A stretch of DNA of 30,064 nucleotides. It comes from UBA2982 sp040081395. Lineage in GTDB: Bacteria > Gemmatimonadota > Gemmatimonadetes > Longimicrobiales > Gaopeijiaceae. The stretch's first letter is position 1, and every line of letters begins with the position of its first letter. The DNA lies in NCBI GenBank assembly GCA_040081395.1, contig JBEBGN010000022.1:1-30064 (forward strand), written 5' to 3'. Of the stretch, positions 1 through 7,331 are shown one piece after another. A program made the translations under genes and the position numbers. The notes under the pieces were generated by a model, which was not told where the DNA came from, did no database searches, and saw only the letters and a program-made list of their open reading frames with translations.

Positions 1-72
1 CCATCCACCACCGTCAGGACCACAGAGATGGTGACGGACGTCCGCGAGTCGCTCACGGAAGCGGAAGAGTGA
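1..72 (+). CDS. C-terminal end of an unidentified protein (partial)
   Basis: The first forward frame is open from the window edge and ends in TGA at 70-72, giving a 23-residue tail. Its last residues, VRESLTEAEE, look like an ordinary charged protein C-terminus. The tail would overlap the 3' end of the convergent oxidoreductase gene by 20 bases. Nothing about function can be said. Another forward frame also stays open here, so this call rests only on residue composition. Confidence 0.35.
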   Translation, partial: PSTTVRTTEMVTDVRESLTEAEE

Positions 73-1093
73 CGGTGCGATGCTCGCGAGTCGAGCGGTA
101 AACGGCTTGGGCCACCTCGATGGCGAGCGCGCCGGCCTTCCCGTCGGCGAGGCGGACGGACCTTCCGTCGATCATGCCCAAGAAGTCGATGAGCTCCTCG
201 TCGAATGCGATGCGCGTGGTGGTCTGCCACCCCTTGAATTTTTCACGCACCATGATCTCGGGATAGTACTTCACGACGCGCTTGCGCTTGGCTCCCGGCT
301 TCTCGTGCGTGATGAGCAGATTGAACATCGGCGCGTATTGTGCGCGCACCATGCCGAGGTCACCGTAGACCTCGATGTAGTTCTTGAACCCCTTCCATTC
401 TGTCCATGTGGCTTGGTAGATGACGGGGATGTCGCGCGCGGTGCGCATGATCGCCATCGCATTGTCCTCGGAGCCTTCCACGTTCCAAATCGATCCCGAG
501 ACGATGCCGCTGACCTCGACGATGTCCCCAGCGACGTGGTTCACGAGGTCCGTCTCATGGATCCCGATGTCCATCATCGCGCCGCCACCGGAGAGCGGGC
601 CCTGGTATTGCCAGTCGGCGCGGAAGCCGGCCAAGCCGTCGTGCCCACCGTAGGCGCGCACATGGTCGACCTTACCGATCATGCCCTTCTGTATCGCATC
701 CGTGAGATACTTCACGGACGGGAAGTAGCGGAGATTGAAACCCACTGCGAGCGTGCGGCCGGCGGCGGCAGCAGCAGCAACGATGCGCCTGCACGATTCG
801 AGCGAATTCGACAGAGGCTTTTCGCACAGGACGTGGCAACCGGCCTGGAAAGCGGCCAGACACATCTCTTCATGGAAGTGAACGGGAGAGGACACAATCA
901 CGGCATCGGGAGAACTCTCGGCGATTGCCTTCCGATAGTCCGTGAATGCCTTGGCGCTCGAGCCGGCGGTGGCCGCTCGTGCTCGACCCTCGTCCACGTC
1001 GACGACCGCGACCAGTTCGGTGCGACTGTTGTCGACCACCGAGCCCGAGCGCAACTTACCAATCACGCCCGCCCCGAGAACGGCTACTCTCAT
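53..1093 (-). CDS. Gfo/Idh/MocA family oxidoreductase
   Basis: This is a 346-residue NAD(P)-dependent sugar or cyclitol dehydrogenase-like protein. An N-terminal Rossmann fold begins with VLGAGVIGK (residues 5-13). The family signature EKP lies at 91-93 (CEKPLSNS), and DIGIHETD in the C-terminal half supplies the Asp/His typical of the substrate pocket. The length is normal for the family. The ATG at 1093 is preceded by GGAGGAAG, so the start is well placed. Family members oxidise or reduce hydroxyl groups of nucleotide sugars, inositols or free sugars in the cytoplasm. Beside a glycosyltransferase and an exosortase locus, a role in making an unusual sugar for a surface polymer is the likeliest job, but the substrate cannot be read from sequence. 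It is divergent from the glycosyltransferase at 1205. Confidence 0.9.
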   Translation of the reverse strand: MRVAVLGAGVIGKLRSGSVVDNSRTELVAVVDVDEGRARAATAGSSAKAFTDYRKAIAESSPDAVIVSSPVHFHEEMCLAAFQAGCHVLCEKPLSNSLESCRRIVAAAAAAGRTLAVGFNLRYFPSVKYLTDAIQKGMIGKVDHVRAYGGHDGLAGFRADWQYQGPLSGGGAMMDIGIHETDLVNHVAGDIVEVSGIVSGSIWNVEGSEDNAMAIMRTARDIPVIYQATWTEWKGFKNYIEVYGDLGMVRAQYAPMFNLLITHEKPGAKRKRVVKYYPEIMVREKFKGWQTTTRIAFDEELIDFLGMIDGRSVRLADGKAGALAIEVAQAVYRSTREHRTVTLPLP

Positions 1094-1204
1094 CTTCCTC
1101 CCACGGATGGGGTTCCCTACTCGCTTCCTGTCTGGAAAGGTAATCCGGCCGGGGCCTGAGGTGGGTGCCTTTCGTGCCCCAAGTCCCTGACACAGCGATC
1201 GACC
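1094..1204. other. Divergent intergenic region
   Basis: This 111-base region separates two divergently transcribed genes and must hold, or overlap, the promoters of both. It contains a short CCGGCCGG palindrome near 1144-1152. I see no convincing -35/-10 pair in either direction. Confidence 0.4.
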
Positions 1205-2095
1205 ATGCCCGACCTATCCGTCATCGTCCCCTCGGTCAACGGTTTCGGAGACCTCGACGGTTGCCTCACGGCCCTCGAGGCGCAACGAGCGGACGTCGAT
1301 CTGGAAGTCATAGTTGTCGATCGGCTCGGTGCGGACCTGACGAGTCGCGTCCGGAGCAGCTTCCCGTGGGCGCGGATCGTGGAGGTGGAACCCGCCGCGA
1401 CGATCCCGCAAATGCGGGCGGTGGGTTTCGCTGCCGCCACTGCGCCCGCCATCGGGGTCATCGAAGACCACGTGCTGGTTCGGGAGGGCTGGGCCAAACA
1501 GATGCTGGCCGCGCTGGCGAGTGGAGCAACCGTGGTCGGCGGCCCGATCGAGAACGCTGCCACGAACACGCTCATGGACTGGGCCTCCTTCCTCTGTGAG
1601 TACAGCCACTGCATTCCGCCGCTCCCGGAAGGACGCGTCGATTGGCTCCCGGGCAACAACGTCGTCTACACGCGCAAGGTGCTCGACGCGAACGCCGCCA
1701 TCATCGCCGAGCACAAATGGGAGAACCGGCTTCACGACGCTATCCGTGACTCCGGCACACCCCTGGTGTGCCGCCCCGAGATCGTCGCGGACCACAAGAA
1801 GCACTTCACGTTCGGTGAGTACATGTCGCAGCGGTATCTGTACTCGCGCTCCTACGCGGGGGCGCGCGTGCGGGGCGCGCCGTTGACCAAGAAGCTCGCG
1901 TACGCCGTCGGGTCGCTCGTTCTTCCCCCGGTACTCTTCCTCCGCACCGTCTCACGCATCCGCGCCAAGGACCGACACCAGGCCGAGCTCAAGCGCTCGC
2001 TTCCGTACATCGCCTTCTTCGTGGTCGCGTGGGCGGCAGGAGAGTTCGTGGGGTACGTCGCGGGTGCGGGGGACTCGCTGAGCAAGGTCACGTAG
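1205..2095 (+). CDS. Family 2 (GT-A fold) glycosyltransferase
   Basis: This 296-residue protein has an N-terminal GT2 fold. The opening strand is LSVIVPSVNG (4-13), a second nucleotide-binding strand is EVIVVDR (34-40), and the DxD-like position is VIEDH (85-89). An acceptor-side motif, WLPGNNVVYTRK, lies mid-protein. The C-terminus carries one predicted transmembrane segment (about 264-288), so the enzyme is probably anchored at the inner face of the cytoplasmic membrane. It would transfer a sugar from a nucleotide donor to a lipid- or polymer-linked acceptor. The next gene starts 8 bases downstream, so the two are probably cotranscribed. Donor and acceptor are unknown. Confidence 0.88.
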   Translation: MPDLSVIVPSVNGFGDLDGCLTALEAQRADVDLEVIVVDRLGADLTSRVRSSFPWARIVEVEPAATIPQMRAVGFAAATAPAIGVIEDHVLVREGWAKQMLAALASGATVVGGPIENAATNTLMDWASFLCEYSHCIPPLPEGRVDWLPGNNVVYTRKVLDANAAIIAEHKWENRLHDAIRDSGTPLVCRPEIVADHKKHFTFGEYMSQRYLYSRSYAGARVRGAPLTKKLAYAVGSLVLPPVLFLRTVSRIRAKDRHQAELKRSLPYIAFFVVAWAAGEFVGYVAGAGDSLSKVT

Positions 2096-2103
2096 GACGC
2101 TTC

Positions 2104-2649
2104 GTGGCGAGCATCTCTCACCTTGCCGCAGGTGCCCTCTGCGGCGCGATCTACGCGCGTCGGACCGGCACGCGCCCCCTCCCAGCCGTTGTCGGGTTCG
2201 CGGCCCTCGGCCTCTCGCCTGATCTCGACTTCATCGCCCTGGAGATGGGACTCGACCATACACCGCTCGGCCATCGGGTGCTGACGCACTCCCTCACATT
2301 CTCCGTGATCGCGGGAGTTGCCATCGGTGCCGTGGTCGCACCCAGGGCATGGAGGGCGCTGGCATGCGTGCTCTGCGTAGCGGCCCTCGCCAGCCACGGC
2401 TTGCTCGATGCGCTAACGGCCAACGGCCCCGGACCGAGGCTCCTCTGGCCCTTTTCCTCCCAACCGCTGCAGTTCGGGTGGCATCCGCTTCCAGGAACTC
2501 GATCCTACCAAGAGTACTTCACCCCCGCGGCCATACCCGTGTTCGTTGGTGAAGCCCTTTGGAACATCCCCCTTCTGGTCGGGACCGCCTGGCTGCTCCT
2601 CCGGCCAGGGCGTGCGCACGGCGCCGGCGGTAGCCCGTCTCACGAATAG
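2104..2649 (+). CDS. YdjM/DUF457-like membrane-bound metal-dependent hydrolase
   Basis: A 181-residue membrane protein is read from the GTG at 2104, 8 bases after the glycosyltransferase stop. Starting here places the family's first His motif at the N-terminus (SISHLAAG). Further motifs follow in family order: SPDLDFI, HRVLTHSLTF and SHGLLDALT. These His/Asp residues are the presumed metal ligands of the YdjM family (PF04307-like). Several hydrophobic segments separate them. The in-frame extension back to 2029 would overlap the preceding gene by 67 bases and is rejected. The biochemical substrate of this family is poorly defined. Its position suggests work on membrane-linked glycan intermediates, but that is only context. 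Confidence 0.8.
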   Translation: MASISHLAAGALCGAIYARRTGTRPLPAVVGFAALGLSPDLDFIALEMGLDHTPLGHRVLTHSLTFSVIAGVAIGAVVAPRAWRALACVLCVAALASHGLLDALTANGPGPRLLWPFSSQPLQFGWHPLPGTRSYQEYFTPAAIPVFVGEALWNIPLLVGTAWLLLRPGRAHGAGGSPSHE

Positions 2650-2650
2650 C

Positions 2651-2680
2651 TGGAAACAGGCGGCGGCGACGGGTTACAAT
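2651..2680 (+). promoter_or_regulatory. Putative sigma-70 promoter for the 59-residue membrane protein
   Basis: TGGAAA (2651-2656) and TACAAT (2675-2680, five of six consensus bases) are separated by 18 bases. A start near 2687 would leave a leader of about 56 bases before the ATG at 2743. The site begins immediately after the preceding stop codon. The identification is by eye. Confidence 0.4.
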
Positions 2681-2742
2681 GAGAGAGTACGAGCTTGCCG
2701 ATACCCGGCCGGTCAGAACCGTGTGCGAGGGAGCCTAACGCG

Positions 2743-2922
2743 ATGTTGTTGCTATACTTAGGGCCCGAGGTGGTCGCACCGGTACTGTCCGCGCTCGCGG
2801 CAGTCGGAGGGGTCCTGCTCATGTTCTGGCGCCGGGTCGTCGCCACCGGACGCGCTCTCGTCCGGTTGGTGACCGGGAAGCCCGCGCCGGACACCCCGAC
2901 GGACCCGGAAGCGGGACCCTGA
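2743..2922 (+). CDS. Small single-pass membrane protein, function unknown
   Basis: This 59-residue protein reads MLLLYLGPEVVAPVL, then a hydrophobic helix ending at LLMFWRR, then a basic stretch and a Pro/Asp-rich tail. I chose the ATG at 2743 because AGGGAG (2728-2733) lies 9 bases upstream. The longer TTG start at 2695 has no such signal. A candidate promoter precedes it at 2651-2680. The order Gly-Pro-Glu, one transmembrane helix, Arg-Arg loosely resembles the tripartite PEP-CTERM sorting signal, and an exosortase gene lies 2.1 kb away. However, the motif sits at the N-terminus with a 25-residue tail after it, unlike a true sorting tail. I know of no established function, so it could equally be a structural or partner subunit of the glycan machinery. 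Confidence 0.7.
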   Translation: MLLLYLGPEVVAPVLSALAAVGGVLLMFWRRVVATGRALVRLVTGKPAPDTPTDPEAGP

Positions 2923-2927
2923 GAGCC

Positions 2928-4031
2928 TCACCTCGCGGGATACTGCTCCGCGAGGGGGTACTCCGCGTGTTCGAGGTGCGAGCGACACCAATCCATGACC
3001 TCCCGCCGCAACGCGTCGGGAACGTCCCGGTAGCGGTCCGCGGTGCCCTTCACCAACAGCTCTGCGTCGATCGCCAGCAGATGAGGCGGCTGCATCTCGA
3101 ACGATTCCTCATGCGCCCGCATGTAGTCGAAGCCGCACTTCTCGACGACCGCGTTGACTTCGTCGGGCGTCAGCGAACGCATTCCCAGGAAGTCTGCCAC
3201 ACGGCGCGTAACCTCCGCCAGGTCGGTCTTCATGTCCTCGAAACGGATGAAGAGCACGTTCGGGCGGCTGCGCGACAGCTTCCACCAACCGTCCACGTGG
3301 CGGGGCCAGCTGCCCCACCACATGTCCTCCTCCGAGCAGTACCACGCCCTGACGGAGTCGAGGTCGGGAGCGAACGCGCCCAGATTCGCTCCAATGAAGT
3401 CCGCACAGCTGGCGAAGCAGGAGACGGGGTGGCGCACCACGTAGATGTACTTGGCGTCGTCGCTGAGCGGGCAGAGATCCGCGGGGAAATGGGTCTTGAT
3501 GATCCGCGACGGCCGCTCCTCACCCACGACGGGTGCCTCGGAGATCGACACGCTCTTACGTCCCTCGAGCCAGGGCGAGACGGCGTACATGGCCTCGCCT
3601 TGCTCCGCCAGGCTCCCGCGACCGCGCATCAGCACTTCGTAGACGACGTGCTGCATCCACGTGGTGCCGCACTTCATCTGCGTCACCACGAAGACGTCCC
3701 CGGGCCGGGGCGTGTAGCCGTGCCCGGCGCGAAAGCTCTCTTCGGAACAGCTCCCTTTGGGGCCCGCGACACCCTGGTAGCGGAATCCCGCGTTGGCGAG
3801 GTTCACCTTCGTGAAGCGCGCCGAGAGGCGTACGACCGGGCGGAGCATGCGAGCATGGAAGCGGAGCCAACGCCGGAACCTGCGGCGCTCGTCGAGTGGA
3901 AGGCCGTAGTACGCCAGCCCCAGGGTGCGCTGCTCTTCCCAAGCCAACACCACCGCTAGGTAGACGATGCCCGCGATGACGAGGACGACCACCGCGCCCA
4001 AGGCGCCGAGCGCCCAAAGCAGAGGCGTCAC
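2928..4031 (-). CDS. Membrane-anchored SULT-type sulfotransferase
   Basis: This is a 367-residue protein of the PAPS-dependent sulfotransferase family (PF00685-like). Residues 4-30 form an N-terminal transmembrane anchor. The 5'-phosphosulfate loop is QMKCGTTW (118-125, Lys120). The catalytic-base region KTHFP carries His181. The 3'-phosphate-binding segment YVVRHPVSCFAS carries Arg200 and Ser204. All core residues are therefore present. The anchor followed by a basic linker predicts a catalytic domain on the cytoplasmic side, where PAPS is available. The start is GTG at 4031, with GGAGGG 8 bases upstream. It faces away from the epimerase gene and ends 5 bases from the stop of the small membrane protein. 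In this locus the likely acceptor is a lipid-linked or growing glycan; a small-molecule acceptor cannot be excluded. Confidence 0.9.
   Translation of the reverse strand: MTPLLWALGALGAVVVLVIAGIVYLAVVLAWEEQRTLGLAYYGLPLDERRRFRRWLRFHARMLRPVVRLSARFTKVNLANAGFRYQGVAGPKGSCSEESFRAGHGYTPRPGDVFVVTQMKCGTTWMQHVVYEVLMRGRGSLAEQGEAMYAVSPWLEGRKSVSISEAPVVGEERPSRIIKTHFPADLCPLSDDAKYIYVVRHPVSCFASCADFIGANLGAFAPDLDSVRAWYCSEEDMWWGSWPRHVDGWWKLSRSRPNVLFIRFEDMKTDLAEVTRRVADFLGMRSLTPDEVNAVVEKCGFDYMRAHEESFEMQPPHLLAIDAELLVKGTADRYRDVPDALRREVMDWCRSHLEHAEYPLAEQYPAR
2931..2955. terminator. Candidate bidirectional hairpin
   Basis: CCTCGCGG (2931-2938) and CCGCGAGG (2948-2955) form a perfect 8-bp stem with a 9-base loop. It lies 8 bases after the stop of the small membrane protein and inside the last codons of the convergent sulfotransferase gene. 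There is no T-tract, so rho-independent termination is uncertain. Confidence 0.35.
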
Positions 4032-4064
4032 TTATTCGACCCTCCGCAGTCGAGGGCCATCCAG

Positions 4065-5057
4065 GTGACCGGCGTCGTCGAGCCGAAGCCACCGTCCGTG
4101 CGCACTGCGTTGGTCACTGGAGGCGCGGGCTTCATCGGCAGTCATCTAGTAGATCGTCTGCTGAGTGAGGGCTGGCGGGTCGTCGCGGTGGACAACTTCG
4201 ATCCATACTACCCTGAGGACGCCAAGCGCAGGAACGTCAGCCGCCAAGTCGGGCGTCCCGGATATAGTCTACTGGAAATCGACGTCTGCGACCTGCCTGC
4301 CCTGCGGGAGGCCATCGGGGGCCGGTTGGATGCGATCGTGCACCTCGCGGCACGTCCGGGTGTCCGTGCCTCTCTCGAGGACCCCCTCGCCACCGAGCGC
4401 ATCAACGTGCGCGGGACCGCCAGCGTGCTCGAGCTGGCTCGGGAACGCGAGGTCCCCCATTTCGTCTTCGGGTCGTCCAGCAGCGTGTACGGTGTCAACC
4501 CGGCGGTGCCATGGCGGGAGGCGGACGACGTGCTGATGCCCATCAGCCCGTACGCCGCCTCGAAAGTCAGCGGCGAAATGCTCGGCCACGTCTACAGCCA
4601 CCTCTTCGGTATGCGGTTCGTGGCACTGCGCTTCTTCACGGTATATGGCCCGCGTCAACGTCCCGACCTGGCCATCCACAAGTTTGCCCACAAGATGCTG
4701 CGCGGTGAGCCGATCACGATCTTCGGAGATGGGCACACGCGCCGTGACTACACCTACGTCGGCGACATCGTGTCGGGGGTGCGAGCGGCTCTGGACTACG
4801 ATCGTGAGCGCTACACGATCATGAACCTGGGCTGCGGGCGTGCCATCTCGCTCGCCGATATGGTCGAGGCGCTCGAGACAGTAATGGGCCGGCAAGCTGC
4901 GGTGGAGCGCACCGGTGAGCAGCCCGGCGACGTGCCGCAGACCTGGGCCGACATCTCCAGGGCGCGCGCCGAGTTGGGATACGAGCCGCGCACCTCCTTG
5001 GTGGAGGGCATGGCGGCGTTCCGGGACTGGCTCCTGACGGAGGGCGCCAGTCGGTGA
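4065..5057 (+). CDS. NAD-dependent nucleotide-sugar epimerase (UDP-glucuronate 4-epimerase-like)
   Basis: This is a 330-residue extended short-chain dehydrogenase. The NAD-binding motif is TGGAGFIGSH (18-27). The catalytic pair is YAASK (Tyr163, Lys167), with the serine-rich strand FGSSSSVYG just before it. The segments DNFDPYYPEDAKRRN and RPGVRASLEDP resemble those of UDP-glucuronate 4-epimerases more than GalE, although UDP-glucose 4-epimerase or dehydratase activity is possible. The GTG at 4065 has GAGGG 8 bases upstream. A shorter GTG start at 4098 would still retain the Rossmann motif. The stop overlaps the exosortase start (GTGA), implying translational coupling. It would supply a uronic acid or hexose donor for the polymer made by this locus. 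Confidence 0.9.
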   Translation: MTGVVEPKPPSVRTALVTGGAGFIGSHLVDRLLSEGWRVVAVDNFDPYYPEDAKRRNVSRQVGRPGYSLLEIDVCDLPALREAIGGRLDAIVHLAARPGVRASLEDPLATERINVRGTASVLELAREREVPHFVFGSSSSVYGVNPAVPWREADDVLMPISPYAASKVSGEMLGHVYSHLFGMRFVALRFFTVYGPRQRPDLAIHKFAHKMLRGEPITIFGDGHTRRDYTYVGDIVSGVRAALDYDRERYTIMNLGCGRAISLADMVEALETVMGRQAAVERTGEQPGDVPQTWADISRARAELGYEPRTSLVEGMAAFRDWLLTEGASR

Positions 5058-6535
5058 CCGTGCCGACCGCTACGACCATCCGGGGAGGGGGGCCGCTCCT
5101 CGTGGGCCTGTTCGCCCTGACGGTCGTAGCGTTCGCGCCCACGCTGCTCAGCTTTCACAACGTGTGGATGCGGCAGCCCTACACACACGGCTACCTGATT
5201 CTGGCCGCCATCGCTTGGCTCGTATGGCGCGACCGCGGTCGCCTCGCGGCCGTCACGCCGTCATGGGATGTAGCCCTCCCTGCCGCTGCGGTTCTTTCCG
5301 TCGTGTGGCTGGTCGCGCAGGTCACCAGTCTTCAGATGGTGGCCCAGGCGGTCCTGCCCGCGCTCCTCCTACTCTGGGCGGCGCTCGTGCTCGGCATGCG
5401 CGCGGCCATGCTCCTGGCACCCGTGGCCGCGCTTTTCCTGCTGGCGGTCCCCTTCTGGGACCTGCTGACGCCCATTCTCCAGTGGATGACCGTGTTCACC
5501 ACGGGGGTCGCGCTCGCCGTGCTCCGGGTTCCCGCTACGCTCGATGGGAACGTCGTGAATATTCCCTCCGGCACGTTCCTCATCGAGGACGGTTGCGCGG
5601 GCCTGAACTACCTCTTGGCCGGCGTCGTGATCGGTGCGCTCTACGCGTACTCGTTCGTGCCGCGTTGGCGCACGCGCATCGCCGTCCTTGGCCTATCCGC
5701 GGCGATCGCCATCCTCGGCAACTGGGTCCGTGTCACGGCCCTGGTCGTGATCGGTCACGCGACCGAGATGCAGTCGGGGCTCATGGAGGGGCACCTCACC
5801 TTCGGCTGGGCGATCTTCCTGGTGGGCTTGTTGGCGTTCTTCCCGTTGGCGGGCGTCGTCGAGCGCAGGGGAGCCCTGCGGTGGCCCAGCCCGGCGGCTC
5901 CCGCCCTCGCAGTCGGCGCCGGGGGGGCCAACCGCCGCGCACTCCTCCGCTCTGCATTGCCCGCCTCGATGGTCGTCGCGATGGGACCGCTGCTCTACTT
6001 GGTGATCGGGGTGCTGCCGCGCCGCGAGGTCCCACCCAGCAACGTCCTGGGGAGCGTAGACACAGGCTGGGTGCTTCGCGCCGGCGAACCGGCCCGCGGG
6101 ACGTCATGGCAGCCGGTGTTCCCCCTGCCGGACGAGGCGGACAGCGCGATCTGGACGAACGGCTCCGCCTCGGTTCTCCTCGATCGCCTCGTGTACCACG
6201 GACAGTCCCAGGACGCCGAGCTCGTGGGCTACGGCAGCCGGATCGCCCCCGACTCCGCGGTGGTCATCGAGCGCCTCTTCGGTCAGGTGGGACCAGAGCG
6301 GCGCCTGGTGAACGAGGCCATCGTCAGGGAGGGGGGCGGCCATCGCCTGGTCTGGTATTGGTATCGCGTGGGCGGGGTCGAGACGCAGTCGGCCGCACGG
6401 GCGAAGATGCTAGAGGTCTGGGCGTTCATCCGCCGCGCCACCACATCGGAGCTGATCGCGTTGAGCACACCGTGTGGACCCACGGATTGCGCGGACGCTT
6501 CGCGCACGCTTTCGTCGTTTCTGGGCAGCACCTGA
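5054..6535 (+). CDS. Exosortase fused to an EpsI-type domain
   Basis: This is a 493-residue multi-pass membrane protein. The exosortase domain (about 15-265) starts with the characteristic YTHGYLILAAIAWLVWRDR region. It carries the proposed catalytic triad Cys181 (EDGCAGLNY), Arg226 (NWVRV) and His247 (EGHLTFGW). A further transmembrane helix near 300-325 leads into a periplasmic domain (about 330-475). Its W-P, Q-D-A-E-L and LVWYWYRVGG features match EpsI/DUF3485, which is a separate gene in some organisms. Exosortases are transpeptidase-like enzymes that process PEP-CTERM proteins and are linked to exopolysaccharide loci. The GTG start overlaps the epimerase stop by 3 bases. No PEP-CTERM substrate is encoded in the window, so the target is elsewhere or the enzyme acts on something else. 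Confidence 0.93.
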   Translation: MTVPTATTIRGGGPLLVGLFALTVVAFAPTLLSFHNVWMRQPYTHGYLILAAIAWLVWRDRGRLAAVTPSWDVALPAAAVLSVVWLVAQVTSLQMVAQAVLPALLLLWAALVLGMRAAMLLAPVAALFLLAVPFWDLLTPILQWMTVFTTGVALAVLRVPATLDGNVVNIPSGTFLIEDGCAGLNYLLAGVVIGALYAYSFVPRWRTRIAVLGLSAAIAILGNWVRVTALVVIGHATEMQSGLMEGHLTFGWAIFLVGLLAFFPLAGVVERRGALRWPSPAAPALAVGAGGANRRALLRSALPASMVVAMGPLLYLVIGVLPRREVPPSNVLGSVDTGWVLRAGEPARGTSWQPVFPLPDEADSAIWTNGSASVLLDRLVYHGQSQDAELVGYGSRIAPDSAVVIERLFGQVGPERRLVNEAIVREGGGHRLVWYWYRVGGVETQSAARAKMLEVWAFIRRATTSELIALSTPCGPTDCADASRTLSSFLGST

Positions 6536-6585
6536 CTGCGCAGCGCCCGGACCCCCCAGCACCCGACTACCGGTCACCCCGACTG

Positions 6586-7308
6586 ATGCGAGCCACCGAC
6601 CTCCTGCCGAGCAACCTCGGCGACCGCCGCACCTGGCCACGGCTCGCGTCATCGCTCGTCGGCTACGGGGCGCTGGCACTCCTCGTCCTGCTCGGGTGGT
6701 TCTTCATCAACCGAGACGCCCTCAAGTATTTGACCTGGTCGCCAGACGTCTATCAGCGCTTCTGGCCACAGCGGTGGCTCCTCGTTCCCCACGTGGTGAC
6801 GGCGGGCGCGGCTCTACTTCTGGGGGCCCTCCAGTTCATCAAGCCCATCCGTCAGCGGTGGCCACGATTTCATCGCACCATCGGGTGGCTGTACGTCGTC
6901 GCTGGTCTGGTCGGAGCTCCGCTGGCGTTTCGGCTCTCGATGTTCTCGTCGTGCCTGATGTGCATTCCCCCGTTCGCGTTGTGGTCGGTGATGTGGTTCA
7001 TCGCCACGCTGCTCGCGATCGTGATGGCGGTCCGCCGAGACTTCGAGGCTCACCGCCAGTTCATGCTGCGAAGCTACGTTCTCATGAACGGTTTCGTATT
7101 CGTGCGCCTCGACACGCACCTACCGTATCCCTTGCCCGAGGGTCCGGGGGTCGATCGGCCCGCCATGATCATCTGGGTCGCCTGGGTGGTACCGCTCTTG
7201 GTAACGGAGCTGTGGCTCTCCTGGCGGCCGCTCGCGCTCGGGCGACGCCGGCAGAAGGTGGCCCGCGATCGGCAGGAGGGGACCGTAGCCGCTGAGGGGA
7301 CACCCTGA
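6586..7308 (+). CDS. DUF2306 family membrane protein
   Basis: This 240-residue protein has about six or seven transmembrane helices. It shows the DUF2306 pattern: PHVVTAGAALLLGALQF, then a basic loop with PRFHRTIGWLYV, and later HRQFMLRSYVLMNGF. The conserved histidines in these segments could bind a metal or heme, but the family's function is unknown. The ATG at 6586 is the only plausible start, since the frame upstream merely overlaps the exosortase gene out of phase. The gap to the exosortase is 50 bases and that to the acyltransferase is 23 bases, so it is probably in the same operon. No clear link to glycan assembly can be read from its sequence. Confidence 0.8.
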   Translation: MRATDLLPSNLGDRRTWPRLASSLVGYGALALLVLLGWFFINRDALKYLTWSPDVYQRFWPQRWLLVPHVVTAGAALLLGALQFIKPIRQRWPRFHRTIGWLYVVAGLVGAPLAFRLSMFSSCLMCIPPFALWSVMWFIATLLAIVMAVRRDFEAHRQFMLRSYVLMNGFVFVRLDTHLPYPLPEGPGVDRPAMIIWVAWVVPLLVTELWLSWRPLALGRRRQKVARDRQEGTVAAEGTP

Positions 7309-7331
7309 GCGACTCATCACCCTCGGCATCG

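Noticed and set aside
5164..6585. A 474-codon N-terminal extension of the DUF2306 protein.
   Set aside because: It overlaps the exosortase gene out of phase and has shadow composition. The membrane protein starts at 6586.
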